Shown here in pieces: positions 35,992 through 44,573 of a stretch of DNA of 64,000 nucleotides (positions are counted from its first letter, which is position 1; every line of letters starts with the position of its first letter). The position numbers and the translations under genes were made by a program. The notes under the pieces are model-generated. The model was not told the origin of the DNA and did not search any database. It saw only the letters and a program-made list of their open reading frames with translations. Origin of the DNA: Candidatus Kouleothrix ribensis (GTDB lineage Bacteria > Chloroflexota > Chloroflexia > Chloroflexales > Roseiflexaceae); the NCBI GenBank assembly GCA_016722075.1, contig JADKGW010000001.1, forward strand, positions 1,922,001-1,986,000, read 5' to 3'.

Positions 35992-37356
35992 ATGAGCACA
36001 GCCCAACTAAGCGATGACACATACCGCCGCGATCTGGGCGGCGGGCTGACTGTGCGCTGGTCGACCGCAGCCGACCAGCCGCAGATCGGCGAGCTGTACG
36101 GCACGGCCTTTCGCCAGGCCGAGGCCGACCCACCCAGCCCGGCCATGCTGGCATGGCTCGACGATTTGATCAGCGGGCGGCATCCGCTGCTCGGCCCCAG
36201 CGACTTCGCGCTAGTCGAGGATCGCGAGCGCGGCACGGTAGTGGCAGCCACCTGCCTGATGGCGGCTGAGTGGGATTACGACGGGATCGCATTCCCAGTC
36301 GGCCGGCCCGAGATCGTTGCCAGTGCGCTTGGCTACCGCGAGCGCGGGCTGGTGCGCGCAATCTTCGAGCTGATCCACGCGCGCAGCGCGGCACGCAACC
36401 AGCTGGCCCAGGGTATCACCGGCATCCCATACTACTATCGGCTCTTCGGCTACGAGTACGCGCTCAACCTCGCCGGTAGCCGCTCGGTCTACTTCGCGGC
36501 CATCCCACAGCTCAAGCCCGATCAGCCCGAGCCATTCGCGCTGCGCGACGCAACGCTCGCCGACCTGCCGCAGGTGCGCGCACTCTACGAACGCGAGCGG
36601 CGGCGTGGGCCGGTGTCGGCCCGCATCGGCGAGCCATACTGGCGCTGGCTGCTCGAGGGGCAGAACATAGCCTCAGGCGAGGGCTGGCGCACCCAGCTGA
36701 TCGTCGACGGCGCCGGCGCGACGCTCGGCTACGTGCTGACTCCGCGCCAGCGCTGGGGTGACTCGATCGCGGTGGTAGGCATGTCCAGCGAGCCGCATGT
36801 GGCGCTACCGCCGCTGCTGCCAAGTGTGCTCCGCGCGCTCCAGGCCCAGGCGCCCGGCCTGATGATCAGGCGTGCCGGCATGCCCGCGCCGGCACGGATC
36901 ATGTTTGCGCTTGGTGCCGAGCATCCCGTGTACGACGCGCTCGGGCCGCAGCTGGCAGCCACCTGCGAGCCGCCCTACACATGGTATGTGCGCGTGCCCG
37001 ATCTGCCCAGGTTCATCCGCCATATCGCGCCAGCGCTCGAGCGCCGGCTGGTCGGCTCGATCGTGGCCGGCTATAGCGGCGAGCTGCGGCTCGACTTCTA
37101 CCGCGGCGGGCTGCGCCTGGTGTTCGAAGCCGGCCGGCTCGCAACCGCCGAGCCATGGAGCGCGCGCGCCGAGCCGTGGGGTCCCAAGCCGAACGCCGGG
37201 TTCCCGCCGCTGGTGTTTCTCCAGCTGCTGTTTGGCTACCGCAGCTTGGCCGAGCTACGCCACGCATTCCCGGATGTGTGGGCCGAAGAAGAGGCGCGCC
37301 CGGCGCTCGAGGTGCTGTTCCCGGCCCGCTCCTCGTGGGTGATCCCACTGGACTGA
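35992..37356 (+). CDS. Eis-like GNAT N-acetyltransferase
   Basis: At 454 aa it has the length and layout of Eis-type proteins: a first GNAT module (about 15-150; the acetyl-CoA loop is irregular), a second GNAT-like module (about 175-320) and a C-terminal SCP2-like domain (about 330-450, YSGELRLDFYRGGLRLVFEAG). Eis proteins acetylate aminoglycosides or proteins. The start at ATG 35992 follows GGAGGAGA-like sequence. It ends 10 bp from the convergent CAP gene. Confidence 0.75.
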   Translation: MSTAQLSDDTYRRDLGGGLTVRWSTAADQPQIGELYGTAFRQAEADPPSPAMLAWLDDLISGRHPLLGPSDFALVEDRERGTVVAATCLMAAEWDYDGIAFPVGRPEIVASALGYRERGLVRAIFELIHARSAARNQLAQGITGIPYYYRLFGYEYALNLAGSRSVYFAAIPQLKPDQPEPFALRDATLADLPQVRALYERERRRGPVSARIGEPYWRWLLEGQNIASGEGWRTQLIVDGAGATLGYVLTPRQRWGDSIAVVGMSSEPHVALPPLLPSVLRALQAQAPGLMIRRAGMPAPARIMFALGAEHPVYDALGPQLAATCEPPYTWYVRVPDLPRFIRHIAPALERRLVGSIVAGYSGELRLDFYRGGLRLVFEAGRLATAEPWSARAEPWGPKPNAGFPPLVFLQLLFGYRSLAELRHAFPDVWAEEEARPALEVLFPARSSWVIPLD

Positions 37357-37365
37357 TACCAACGC

Positions 37366-39138
37366 TCAGCGGGCCGCGCGTGGCGCAAACACGATCGACA
37401 GGTGCTCGACCACCTGGAGCGTCACCGCGACCCGCGCTGGCGCGACCGACTCGATTCCGGGCGCATCGACTGTGATTGTAGCAGTGTAGCGCCCCGGCGC
37501 CAGGCCGGCCTGGTTGGCGTCGATCAGCAGCTGGTTGCCGCTCAGGTGGGCCTGGAGCCAGCCGGCGCTCGAGTGGGCCGCGAGCTGGGCCGTGCCCAGG
37601 CAGTCGGCCGCGAGCGTAAGGACGCTGTGCGGGTGGCGTGGGCTATCGCGCTCGGCGATCAGCACTTGCGAGTCGGCCTCGGCCTGGATACCATCGGGCG
37701 TGGTCTGGGCCTCGGTCGCCGCCGTGAAGTGCCCGGCAGCATCGGAATAGCGCAGCTGGATGCCCTGGCCACGGTAGTTCCCACCCGGAAACGGCCAGAC
37801 AAGCGTGGGGCCGCTGATCGGCTGTGGTGGCGTAAAGATCGAGATCGCGTCGATGTACAGCGATGCCCCGCCGCTACGCGCGAAGTTGAAGATCAGAAAA
37901 CCGTCGTTCGGGTTGTCGTTGAACGTGAACGGCAGCGCGAACTCCTGGTACGCGCCCGCCGCAGTGAAGTCGCTGCCGCGCAGCGACAGCGGCCCGTATG
38001 TCTGCCCGCCACCGGCGATCGTGAAGCTGGCGATCTCGGCGCCACTGGTGTTATCGTCGACTTTCAGGCGAAAGTAGGCCACCAGCGGTACGTTCTTAAC
38101 GAAATCGCTCGTCCAGACCCAGGCCGAGCTGGCCTGGCCAGGCCCAAGCTGAAAGGCGCTGCCGCCCAGCGCGGCCGGGTCGCTCACGCGGCCGCCGGCT
38201 CCCGAAAGGCGCTCGAAGCTGCTGAAGGTGTCGTCGACGATCCAGCCGGGGCTGAACTGCACCTGGCTCAGCGCGCCGCCGTTGAGGTTGTAGATCTTCA
38301 CGCTATCGGCGGTCGTGCTCTGTTGATCGAGGCTCAGCTCGGCGGGTGGCGCGCCGCTGCCCAGGTAGATCGAGTCGCTGGCGGTCGCGGTGCGGTTCAT
38401 CTTATCGCGCGTCTGCACGTAGAGCGTGCGCCAGCCGCTGCCGGGGGCCAGCGACCAGGGTTGCTCGGTGGTGAACGGCAGCCAGGCCGCGCCGCTGAAG
38501 CACGCGTCGGTGCCGATGCGCATCAAGCGCGCCGCGCCAATCCCGGCGAATGTGGCATTATCGACCCGATTGTAGGCGTAGAGCGTAATCTGGGCCGACG
38601 CAGTCGAGGGCGCCTCGTTGTTGATCACCACCGGCGCGTAGTCGGGGTCGTCGCCAAACATCTGCACAACATAGCCGCGGCCGTCGGAGTCGCGCCGATA
38701 ATAGCCCAGGCCAGTCTCGCGCGGCGTGGCGCTGAGCAGGTTGACGCGATGCGGCGGGCTGTTCATCCAGCCATTTACGGCATCTTCGGCGCTGAGGAAG
38801 GCGCAGAACGCGTTCTCGGCGCCAGCGTGGCCACGATAGCCGTAGGCCTGGGCGCGGTAGGCAGCGGTGTGGCCCTGCGTGTCGGTATGCCCACAGAATG
38901 GATCAGGCCGATTCTCGACCGAGTCCCATGCGAACCAGCGCGCTGCGCCGGTGAGCTGCCTATTCGCGCGCAGCGGCCCCTGGTTATCGGCGCGGCGCTT
39001 CAGGTTGCCGAGATAGATCGCCATGGCCTCGTTCATGGCCAGCTCGGGGCGCTGGGCAGCCGGCGGCTCGGCCGCGAATGCGGCCGAAACCACCAGGGCA
39101 AACACCAGCACACTCAGGCAGCACAACGATCGGGCCAT
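37366..39138 (-). CDS. Secreted CAP/SCP-domain protein
   Basis: A 590-aa exported protein: a signal peptide (cleavage near AFA-AE, residue 22), then a CAP domain (about 30-175) with GHTDTQG, AENAF and WMNSPPHRVNLLS, then two beta-sandwich-like regions (about 180-480) and a C-terminal Ig/BACON-like repeat. CAP domains bind lipids, metals or glycans; the canonical His and Glu are present. A promoter candidate lies upstream at 39186-39215. Confidence 0.82.
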   Translation of the reverse strand: MARSLCCLSVLVFALVVSAAFAAEPPAAQRPELAMNEAMAIYLGNLKRRADNQGPLRANRQLTGAARWFAWDSVENRPDPFCGHTDTQGHTAAYRAQAYGYRGHAGAENAFCAFLSAEDAVNGWMNSPPHRVNLLSATPRETGLGYYRRDSDGRGYVVQMFGDDPDYAPVVINNEAPSTASAQITLYAYNRVDNATFAGIGAARLMRIGTDACFSGAAWLPFTTEQPWSLAPGSGWRTLYVQTRDKMNRTATASDSIYLGSGAPPAELSLDQQSTTADSVKIYNLNGGALSQVQFSPGWIVDDTFSSFERLSGAGGRVSDPAALGGSAFQLGPGQASSAWVWTSDFVKNVPLVAYFRLKVDDNTSGAEIASFTIAGGGQTYGPLSLRGSDFTAAGAYQEFALPFTFNDNPNDGFLIFNFARSGGASLYIDAISIFTPPQPISGPTLVWPFPGGNYRGQGIQLRYSDAAGHFTAATEAQTTPDGIQAEADSQVLIAERDSPRHPHSVLTLAADCLGTAQLAAHSSAGWLQAHLSGNQLLIDANQAGLAPGRYTATITVDAPGIESVAPARVAVTLQVVEHLSIVFAPRAAR

Positions 39139-39185
39139 GTACGGTCATCCTTCAACGGTTTCTTAATAACTCTACGAGCGAGTAT

Positions 39186-39215
39186 AGCATATTCGTCCGC
39201 GTGATCATACGGCAA
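39186..39215 (-). promoter_or_regulatory. Candidate promoter of the CAP gene
   Basis: On the minus strand, TTGCCG (39215-39210), an 18-bp spacer and TATGCT (39191-39186). The A/T-rich stretch upstream contains TTGATA twice, 12 bp apart. Confidence 0.45.
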
Positions 39216-39311
39216 ATTGATACCGATTGATAAAAAAACTGTCATCGCAACGAGTGCATCAACATTTGCTACAATAGAGCACCTTCAATCGTATGCTCGC
39301 GAGGTGCTGGT

Positions 39312-40877
39312 TTGATTGCGCCGATCACCATCAACGACGTGTTGCGCCTGGCTCTGCCGCCTGGAACCGGTGTGGTGGCCGGCAGCCATGGGCTTCAGCG
39401 CCAGATCACCTGGGTGGTGACGCCACGCGCTACCCTACCGGCGTTTGCAAACCTGCGCGGCGGCGAGCTGGTGCTGGTGTCGTTGGCCGCGCTGGCCGCG
39501 CTCGACGATCACCTGACGCTGGCCAGCCTGGTCGAGCGGCTGGCGGCCGTGCCGATCTCGGCGATCGGCGTGATCGGCGACGTGCCCGAGGCGGCGCGGG
39601 CCGCCGCCGAAGCGGCGCGCATGCCGCTGCTGAGCTTGCCCACCACCGCCGATCTGCGCGAGTCCGAGCGCGAGGTACAGCGCCTGATTAGCGACTACGA
39701 GGCCCAGCTCGAGCGGCGCGCCGCACAGCTCAGCAGCCTGCTCAACCAGCGCTCGCTGGCCGGCGCCGGGCTGGCGGGCCTGCTCGAGCTTTTGACCGAG
39801 CGGACTGGGCGGGGTGTGGCCAGCTACAGCACTACCGGCGAGCTGCGCGGGCTCAGGGCGCGCGGCTCGGCGCGCGTGGCCTTGCAGACGCTGCGGCCAA
39901 CCGAGGCGGGCGCGGGGAGCCAGCTGGGGCAGGCGATCTGGGTGCAGGCGCTGGGGGCAAACGGCGATCGGCTTGGGTTCCTGGCAATCGCCGGCGACGC
40001 GCTCGATGAGTGGGATCGCCAGGCCGTGCAGCAGGGCGCCACGGCCATCGCACTCGAGCTGGCCAAAGAGCAAGCCGTGCTGGCGGCCGAAGAGCGCCTG
40101 CGCGGCGACTTCGTGCAGACGGTGCTGGCCGGGCCTCCTTCCGACACCGAGGCGCTGCTGCGCCGCGGGCAAGAGCTTGGCTACGACCTGCATCGCTCGC
40201 ACGTGGCGCTGCTATGCGCGATCAGCGAGACCGACGAGCCGGCTGCGGCGCGGCTGGCCGGCGCGCTCAACACCACGCTGGGCCTGCTCAAGCTGAACGC
40301 GCCAACCATGCGGCGCGCCGATGGGCTGCTGTGCTACCTGCCGCTGGCCGGGCGCACCCCGCGCGCGCGCGATCTGGCCGAGCAGCTGCGCACACACCTG
40401 CTGGCCGAAGTGCCTAATATTGTGATTGCGATCGGCAAAGAGGCCAATGGCGTGCTGGCCTGGCCGCGCTCGCTGCGCGAGGCCGAGCAGGCGCTGCTGC
40501 TCGGCCGCCAGCTGCTCGACACCAGCCACGTGCTCGATTTCGGCGACCTGGGGGTGTACCGGCTGCTGCTGCTGCTACGCGAGTCGCCCGAGCTGTGGGA
40601 GTTCTACCGCACCACGCTGGCAGCGCTGGCCGATTACGATCGGAAGCAGCACGCCGAGCTGCTGAAGACGCTCGAGGCCTTTTTTGCCAACCTCGGCAAC
40701 CTGGCGCGCGCCGCCGACGCACTGCACGTCCACCGCAATACGCTGCTCTACCGGCTCGAGCGCGTGGCCGAGATCAGCGGGCTGAACCTCGACGACGCCG
40801 AGGATCGACTGGCGCTCTGGCTGGCGCTCAAGGCCCACCGTGTACTTCAGACACTCGATCTCGACGAGGGCAGCTAG
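39312..40877 (+). CDS. PucR-family transcriptional regulator
   Basis: A 521-aa regulator: an N-terminal PucR-like sensor domain (about 5-125), a short coiled coil with GAF-like middle region (about 130-260), and a C-terminal GGDEF-like plus HTH_30 region ending in NLARAADALHVHRNTLLYRLERV and DAEDRLALWLALK. Relatives control purine, amino-acid or other catabolic genes. The start is TTG 39312 with GAGGTG upstream; TACAAT at 39270 may be its -10. Its target is not evident from the neighbours. Confidence 0.85.
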   Translation: MIAPITINDVLRLALPPGTGVVAGSHGLQRQITWVVTPRATLPAFANLRGGELVLVSLAALAALDDHLTLASLVERLAAVPISAIGVIGDVPEAARAAAEAARMPLLSLPTTADLRESEREVQRLISDYEAQLERRAAQLSSLLNQRSLAGAGLAGLLELLTERTGRGVASYSTTGELRGLRARGSARVALQTLRPTEAGAGSQLGQAIWVQALGANGDRLGFLAIAGDALDEWDRQAVQQGATAIALELAKEQAVLAAEERLRGDFVQTVLAGPPSDTEALLRRGQELGYDLHRSHVALLCAISETDEPAAARLAGALNTTLGLLKLNAPTMRRADGLLCYLPLAGRTPRARDLAEQLRTHLLAEVPNIVIAIGKEANGVLAWPRSLREAEQALLLGRQLLDTSHVLDFGDLGVYRLLLLLRESPELWEFYRTTLAALADYDRKQHAELLKTLEAFFANLGNLARAADALHVHRNTLLYRLERVAEISGLNLDDAEDRLALWLALKAHRVLQTLDLDEGS

Positions 40878-41004
40878 GTAGCGCGGCGGCACACACCACG
40901 GGTGATCGGGCGCGCCTGGCGCGTTCGCCGGCGATCGATCGGGCAGCCCTGAGGCATGCGCGCAGGGCGGTGCGCATACGAAAGCCTTCAATTATCCATC
41001 CCTC

Positions 41005-41026
41005 CCGCTCCCAACATTGGGAGCGG
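41005..41026. terminator. Hairpin between convergent genes
   Basis: CCGCTCCCA / TGGGAGCGG (9 bp) with an ACAT loop, in the 181-bp gap between the stops at 40877 and 41059. No T-tract on either strand; probable bidirectional terminator. Confidence 0.5.
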
Positions 41027-41058
41027 AATGCGTGTATGGGAACGCCAAACGGATACCC

Positions 41059-42189
41059 CTAGAACCGGCCCTGAAACGTCGCCAGGTATATATTGGTCTG
41101 GTGCTTCATATCGACCTCCCAGAACAAGAAATACGTCCCCTCGTGGTACACCATGCTCGTAAACCAGAACGCCTCGGCCTTTGGCACGGCTTTGGGCGTT
41201 AGCAGCGGGTTTTGCGGCGAGCGCACCCAATGGACTCCGTCGGTGCTGGTGGCGGCGCCGAGCGCCATTTTGTTCGTGCCCAGCTTGGGCACGCCACGAT
41301 AGATCATCACCCAGCCGTCGGCGGTCTGCGCCACGCGCGGCTGATGCACAAACCGGCCATCCCAGGCGTCGGCCGGGCCTGGCTGCAGCACCGGGTCGCT
41401 CTGCGCGAAGCGCGCGTCGGTGGTGGCCGGGTCGTCGTACTTTGTCCAGCTCACGCCGTCGTTTGAGCGGGCCATGCCGATCATCTGGGCGCCGCTGCGA
41501 TCGATGCCACTGTAGTACATGAGGTAGCCCTGGTCGGTGCGCAGCACATGCGGCGCCAGCACCTGGTTTTCGTCCCAGGCCCCAGCCGGGCCGTGCGTCA
41601 GCACGAGCGCGGGGTCGGGCCGCCAGGGGCCAGTCGGCGCGGCGGCAGTCGCCCGGCCGATGCCGCCAGTCACAGGGGGTTTGGCCGACTCCCAGGTATA
41701 GAAGTACAGCACCCAGGTGCCGTCGTCTTGCACAAGTGCGCTAGAGGCCAGCATGGCTATGCCGGCATACGCGACCTCTTTGGTGGTCAGCACCGGCTGC
41801 GCGCCTTGCTTCGTCCAGGTATAGCCGTCGGGCGAGGTTACATAGCCCACCTGCACGGTTGCGGGCCAGCCGCGAAAGCCATTGCGAAACATATGAAATG
41901 CGCCGTCGTGATACAGCACCGCGCCAGGGTCGGTGAATGTGCCGTCCCACTCGGTAATGGCGCCGCGCGGCACCACCGGGCCATCGCCATATGGCACGAA
42001 CAGCGGCCCACGGGCTTCGGCCGCCTGAATCGATAGCGGTGTCGGCAGTGCGGTGGGTGGCGCGGTTGGGGCGGGCGGCGCGGTTGGGGCAGGCGGCGCG
42101 GCGGTGGGCGGCGTTGCAGCCGAAGAGCCGCAGGCCACCAGGGCGCTCAGGAGCATTGCCAGGCAGAGCAGCCGTGTTGCGACACGCAT
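41059..42189 (-). CDS. Lipoprotein with glycosidase-type five-bladed propeller
   Basis: A 376-aa lipoprotein: lipobox LVAC with Cys20, then a Pro/Thr/Ala linker (about 25-52) and a propeller with repeated blade motifs (GYVTSPDGYTWTK, GMARSNDGVSWTKY, GAATSTDGVHWV). This matches GH43/GH68/GH130-like folds; catalytic acids are not certain. The linker suggests surface display. Confidence 0.75.
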   Translation of the reverse strand: MRVATRLLCLAMLLSALVACGSSAATPPTAAPPAPTAPPAPTAPPTALPTPLSIQAAEARGPLFVPYGDGPVVPRGAITEWDGTFTDPGAVLYHDGAFHMFRNGFRGWPATVQVGYVTSPDGYTWTKQGAQPVLTTKEVAYAGIAMLASSALVQDDGTWVLYFYTWESAKPPVTGGIGRATAAAPTGPWRPDPALVLTHGPAGAWDENQVLAPHVLRTDQGYLMYYSGIDRSGAQMIGMARSNDGVSWTKYDDPATTDARFAQSDPVLQPGPADAWDGRFVHQPRVAQTADGWVMIYRGVPKLGTNKMALGAATSTDGVHWVRSPQNPLLTPKAVPKAEAFWFTSMVYHEGTYFLFWEVDMKHQTNIYLATFQGRF

Positions 42190-42371
42190 GGGGCACTCCT
42201 TGTCGGCGGGCGGCGGCCGGCGCGCGGGCCAGGCACACCCGGCGTTGGCATCGGCGTTCGTATGCTAGATTAGGGTTGGGGCTACGCCGATTATACGCAG
42301 AAGCCGCCCGGCCATGTGTTAAGTAGTTGCAAAGTACATGTTAACAATGTAAAGATTCGCCACCACCAGCG

Positions 42372-43718
42372 TCAGCGCTGGTCGGCGAGCGCGGCCGCCA
42401 GCGCCGGATCGCGCCCGGCGAAGTAGTCGGCCGAGGCCAGCGGCACGGCCAGCTGCGGCTCGATCGCCGGGCGCTGGTCGCCGGGGGTGCTTTTCTGCCA
42501 GTAGCGCGCCGAGATCAGCACGACCAGCTGCGAGTGCGGCAGCGTCTGCGGGCGCGTATCGCCGTACAGATTCGGGCTGCCGCCGGTCGGCTCGCCCACG
42601 AAGATCGGCGCGACACTGCGCTCGAGCTCGGTCACAAAATTCGTCGCCGCCGAGAAGGTCTGGCGGCCGATCAGCACATACAGCCGGCCCGGCTGATTGA
42701 AAGCCTGGTTGCGCTGGAGCAAGCCGAGCAGCGGGCCGTAGGTGGTGTTGTCGCCACCGCCGTTGTAGCGCATGTCGAGCACGACCCGGCGCGGCGCCTG
42801 CGCGGCCACAAGCAGCTCGAGCCGGCGGCTGAACGCGCTCAGGCGCTCGCCCGACTGAGTCTGGCTGGATACCTGGTTATACTGGATGTACAGCGTCTGC
42901 GAGTCGCCCAGCAGCTCGAACCAGAAAGCCTCGCGCAGGTGGCTAAGCGCAGGCAGATCATCGCGCGGCGGCAGGCCCTGCAGGCCGCGGCTGCGCCAGG
43001 CGCGGTATGCCGCGAAGGTGATCGGCGCCGGATCAATCGTAGCCTGCCGGCCGTCGGGGTATGCCAGCACAATCCCCGGCCGCGCGGGGTCGGCGATCAG
43101 GCCCTGCGCCACCAGCACTTCGGGCACGATATGAAACAGCGTCGCCACCGAGCGCGCCGACATCGTGTTGTCGTGGTGCGCCAGCGGCAGCAGCTGCGCC
43201 GAAACCTGCTCGATCGCCTGGCCGCCGATCTGCACAATCCGCGCGCCAATGCTGGCGCGGTACGGCTCGAGCGCATCAACCACGTACAGCCCGTCGCTGA
43301 ACCAGTAGAGCCAGAGCGGGTAGGCGTGGAAGCCAAGGGCCGGCTGGTTGAGCGGCAGCTGGGTGTGGCCATCGATCATCGCCGTGATCCGGATGAGGCC
43401 GACCACGATCTGATCGCGGGTGAGCGAAGGGATGGCTGCGTCGAGCGCGCGCACCGCCTGATCGAACTCGGCGGCCGTGGTGCGGTAGAATGGCTTGGGA
43501 TGGCGCTCACGCAGCTTCGTGGCCAGAAACTGCAGGTCGTCGCGCCAGGCCCGTTGCGCCAGCGAATCTTGAAGTGGCGCCGGGGTGGGCGTGGCGGTGG
43601 CCGGCACTACGGGCGGCACTGCCGTAGGCTGTGGGGCGGCAGCCGGCACTGGCCGCGCGGCACAGCTCGCCAGCACGAGTACCAGCCCTATGAAGATCAG
43701 CAGACGCGCAGGGGGCAT
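42372..43718 (-). CDS. Lipoprotein, S41-like peptidase
   Basis: A 448-aa lipoprotein: lipobox LASC with Cys19, a Pro/Thr/Ala linker, a helical segment with a possible PDZ-like part, and an S41-type core (RVVLDMRYNGGGDN and LIGRQTFSAATNF, where the Ser after TF is the probable nucleophile). The general S41 catalytic Lys is not obvious. The family contains C-terminal processing proteases. Confidence 0.75.
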   Translation of the reverse strand: MPPARLLIFIGLVLVLASCAARPVPAAAPQPTAVPPVVPATATPTPAPLQDSLAQRAWRDDLQFLATKLRERHPKPFYRTTAAEFDQAVRALDAAIPSLTRDQIVVGLIRITAMIDGHTQLPLNQPALGFHAYPLWLYWFSDGLYVVDALEPYRASIGARIVQIGGQAIEQVSAQLLPLAHHDNTMSARSVATLFHIVPEVLVAQGLIADPARPGIVLAYPDGRQATIDPAPITFAAYRAWRSRGLQGLPPRDDLPALSHLREAFWFELLGDSQTLYIQYNQVSSQTQSGERLSAFSRRLELLVAAQAPRRVVLDMRYNGGGDNTTYGPLLGLLQRNQAFNQPGRLYVLIGRQTFSAATNFVTELERSVAPIFVGEPTGGSPNLYGDTRPQTLPHSQLVVLISARYWQKSTPGDQRPAIEPQLAVPLASADYFAGRDPALAAALADQR

Positions 43719-43744
43719 GGGTCATCCTTCGCGTACATTTATAC

Positions 43745-44509
43745 TCACTCGCTCGGCACATGGGCGCTGATGAACGCGATCAGGCGGTCGCGCAGATCGG
43801 CGGCGTGCTCGCCCGCAAGCAGCTTGACGCCGTGCGCCGATCCGGGGTAGGTATAGAGCTGCTTGGGGTCGCCCGCCAGATCATACATGCGCTGCGTATC
43901 GGCGAACGGCACGGTCGTATCGCTTTTACTGCCGATCAGCAGCTTGGGCGCGTCGATCGCGCGCAGCTCGCCGGCCTCGACGTGAAAATCAAACGCGTCG
44001 AGGTCGACCGGCGCGGCCAGCACCACCAGCGCATCGGCGTGCTCGGACGCAGCGGCCTTCGCGCTGGCCATGCCGCCCAGGCTCGCGCCTACCAGCGCCA
44101 CGCGGCGCGCGCCGGACGCGCGCACAAACGTGATCGCGGCGCGCAGATCATCAAATGACTGCTGGGCCATGGCGCTGGTGAACGTGGGGCTGCGGGCCGG
44201 AAAGCGGAAGCTGTAGGTCAGCACGGTGTAGCCACGCTCGGCCAGCAGCGGCGCAAATGCCTGCCAGGGTGCGGGGTCGTTATCGCCCATGTTCGATAGG
44301 ATCACCGCGCTGGTGCCGGCGCCGTACAGCGTGCCAGACAGAATCGTGCCGTCGGCGGCCGGGAAGGTGACGGTGCGTGGCGCCGGGGTGGGCGGTGGGC
44401 CGGCCGGCGTCGGCGCAGGCGCAACCGCAGTCGGCGAGGCGGCGGCACCAGCGCAGGCTGCCAGCACGAGCAGCGCTGCCAGCGCGCTGGCGAGGGTTCG
44501 GGCGAGCAT
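43745..44509 (-). CDS. Lipoprotein, alpha/beta hydrolase
   Basis: A 254-aa lipoprotein (lipobox LAAC, Cys19) with a dienelactone-hydrolase-like fold: nucleophile elbow GASLGG, Asp in GSKSDTTVPF and His in GSAHG. The ATG at 44509 is preferred over a GTG two codons earlier because GGAGG lies 5 nt upstream. It follows the regulator gene by 64 nt on the same strand and precedes the peptidase gene. Confidence 0.82.
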   Translation of the reverse strand: MLARTLASALAALLVLAACAGAAASPTAVAPAPTPAGPPPTPAPRTVTFPAADGTILSGTLYGAGTSAVILSNMGDNDPAPWQAFAPLLAERGYTVLTYSFRFPARSPTFTSAMAQQSFDDLRAAITFVRASGARRVALVGASLGGMASAKAAASEHADALVVLAAPVDLDAFDFHVEAGELRAIDAPKLLIGSKSDTTVPFADTQRMYDLAGDPKQLYTYPGSAHGVKLLAGEHAADLRDRLIAFISAHVPSE

Positions 44510-44573
44510 AGCCACCTCCAGTCGAATCGTACGACCTGCTCAGTCTAACGCGCGCCGGTGGTGCTGTCGCCTC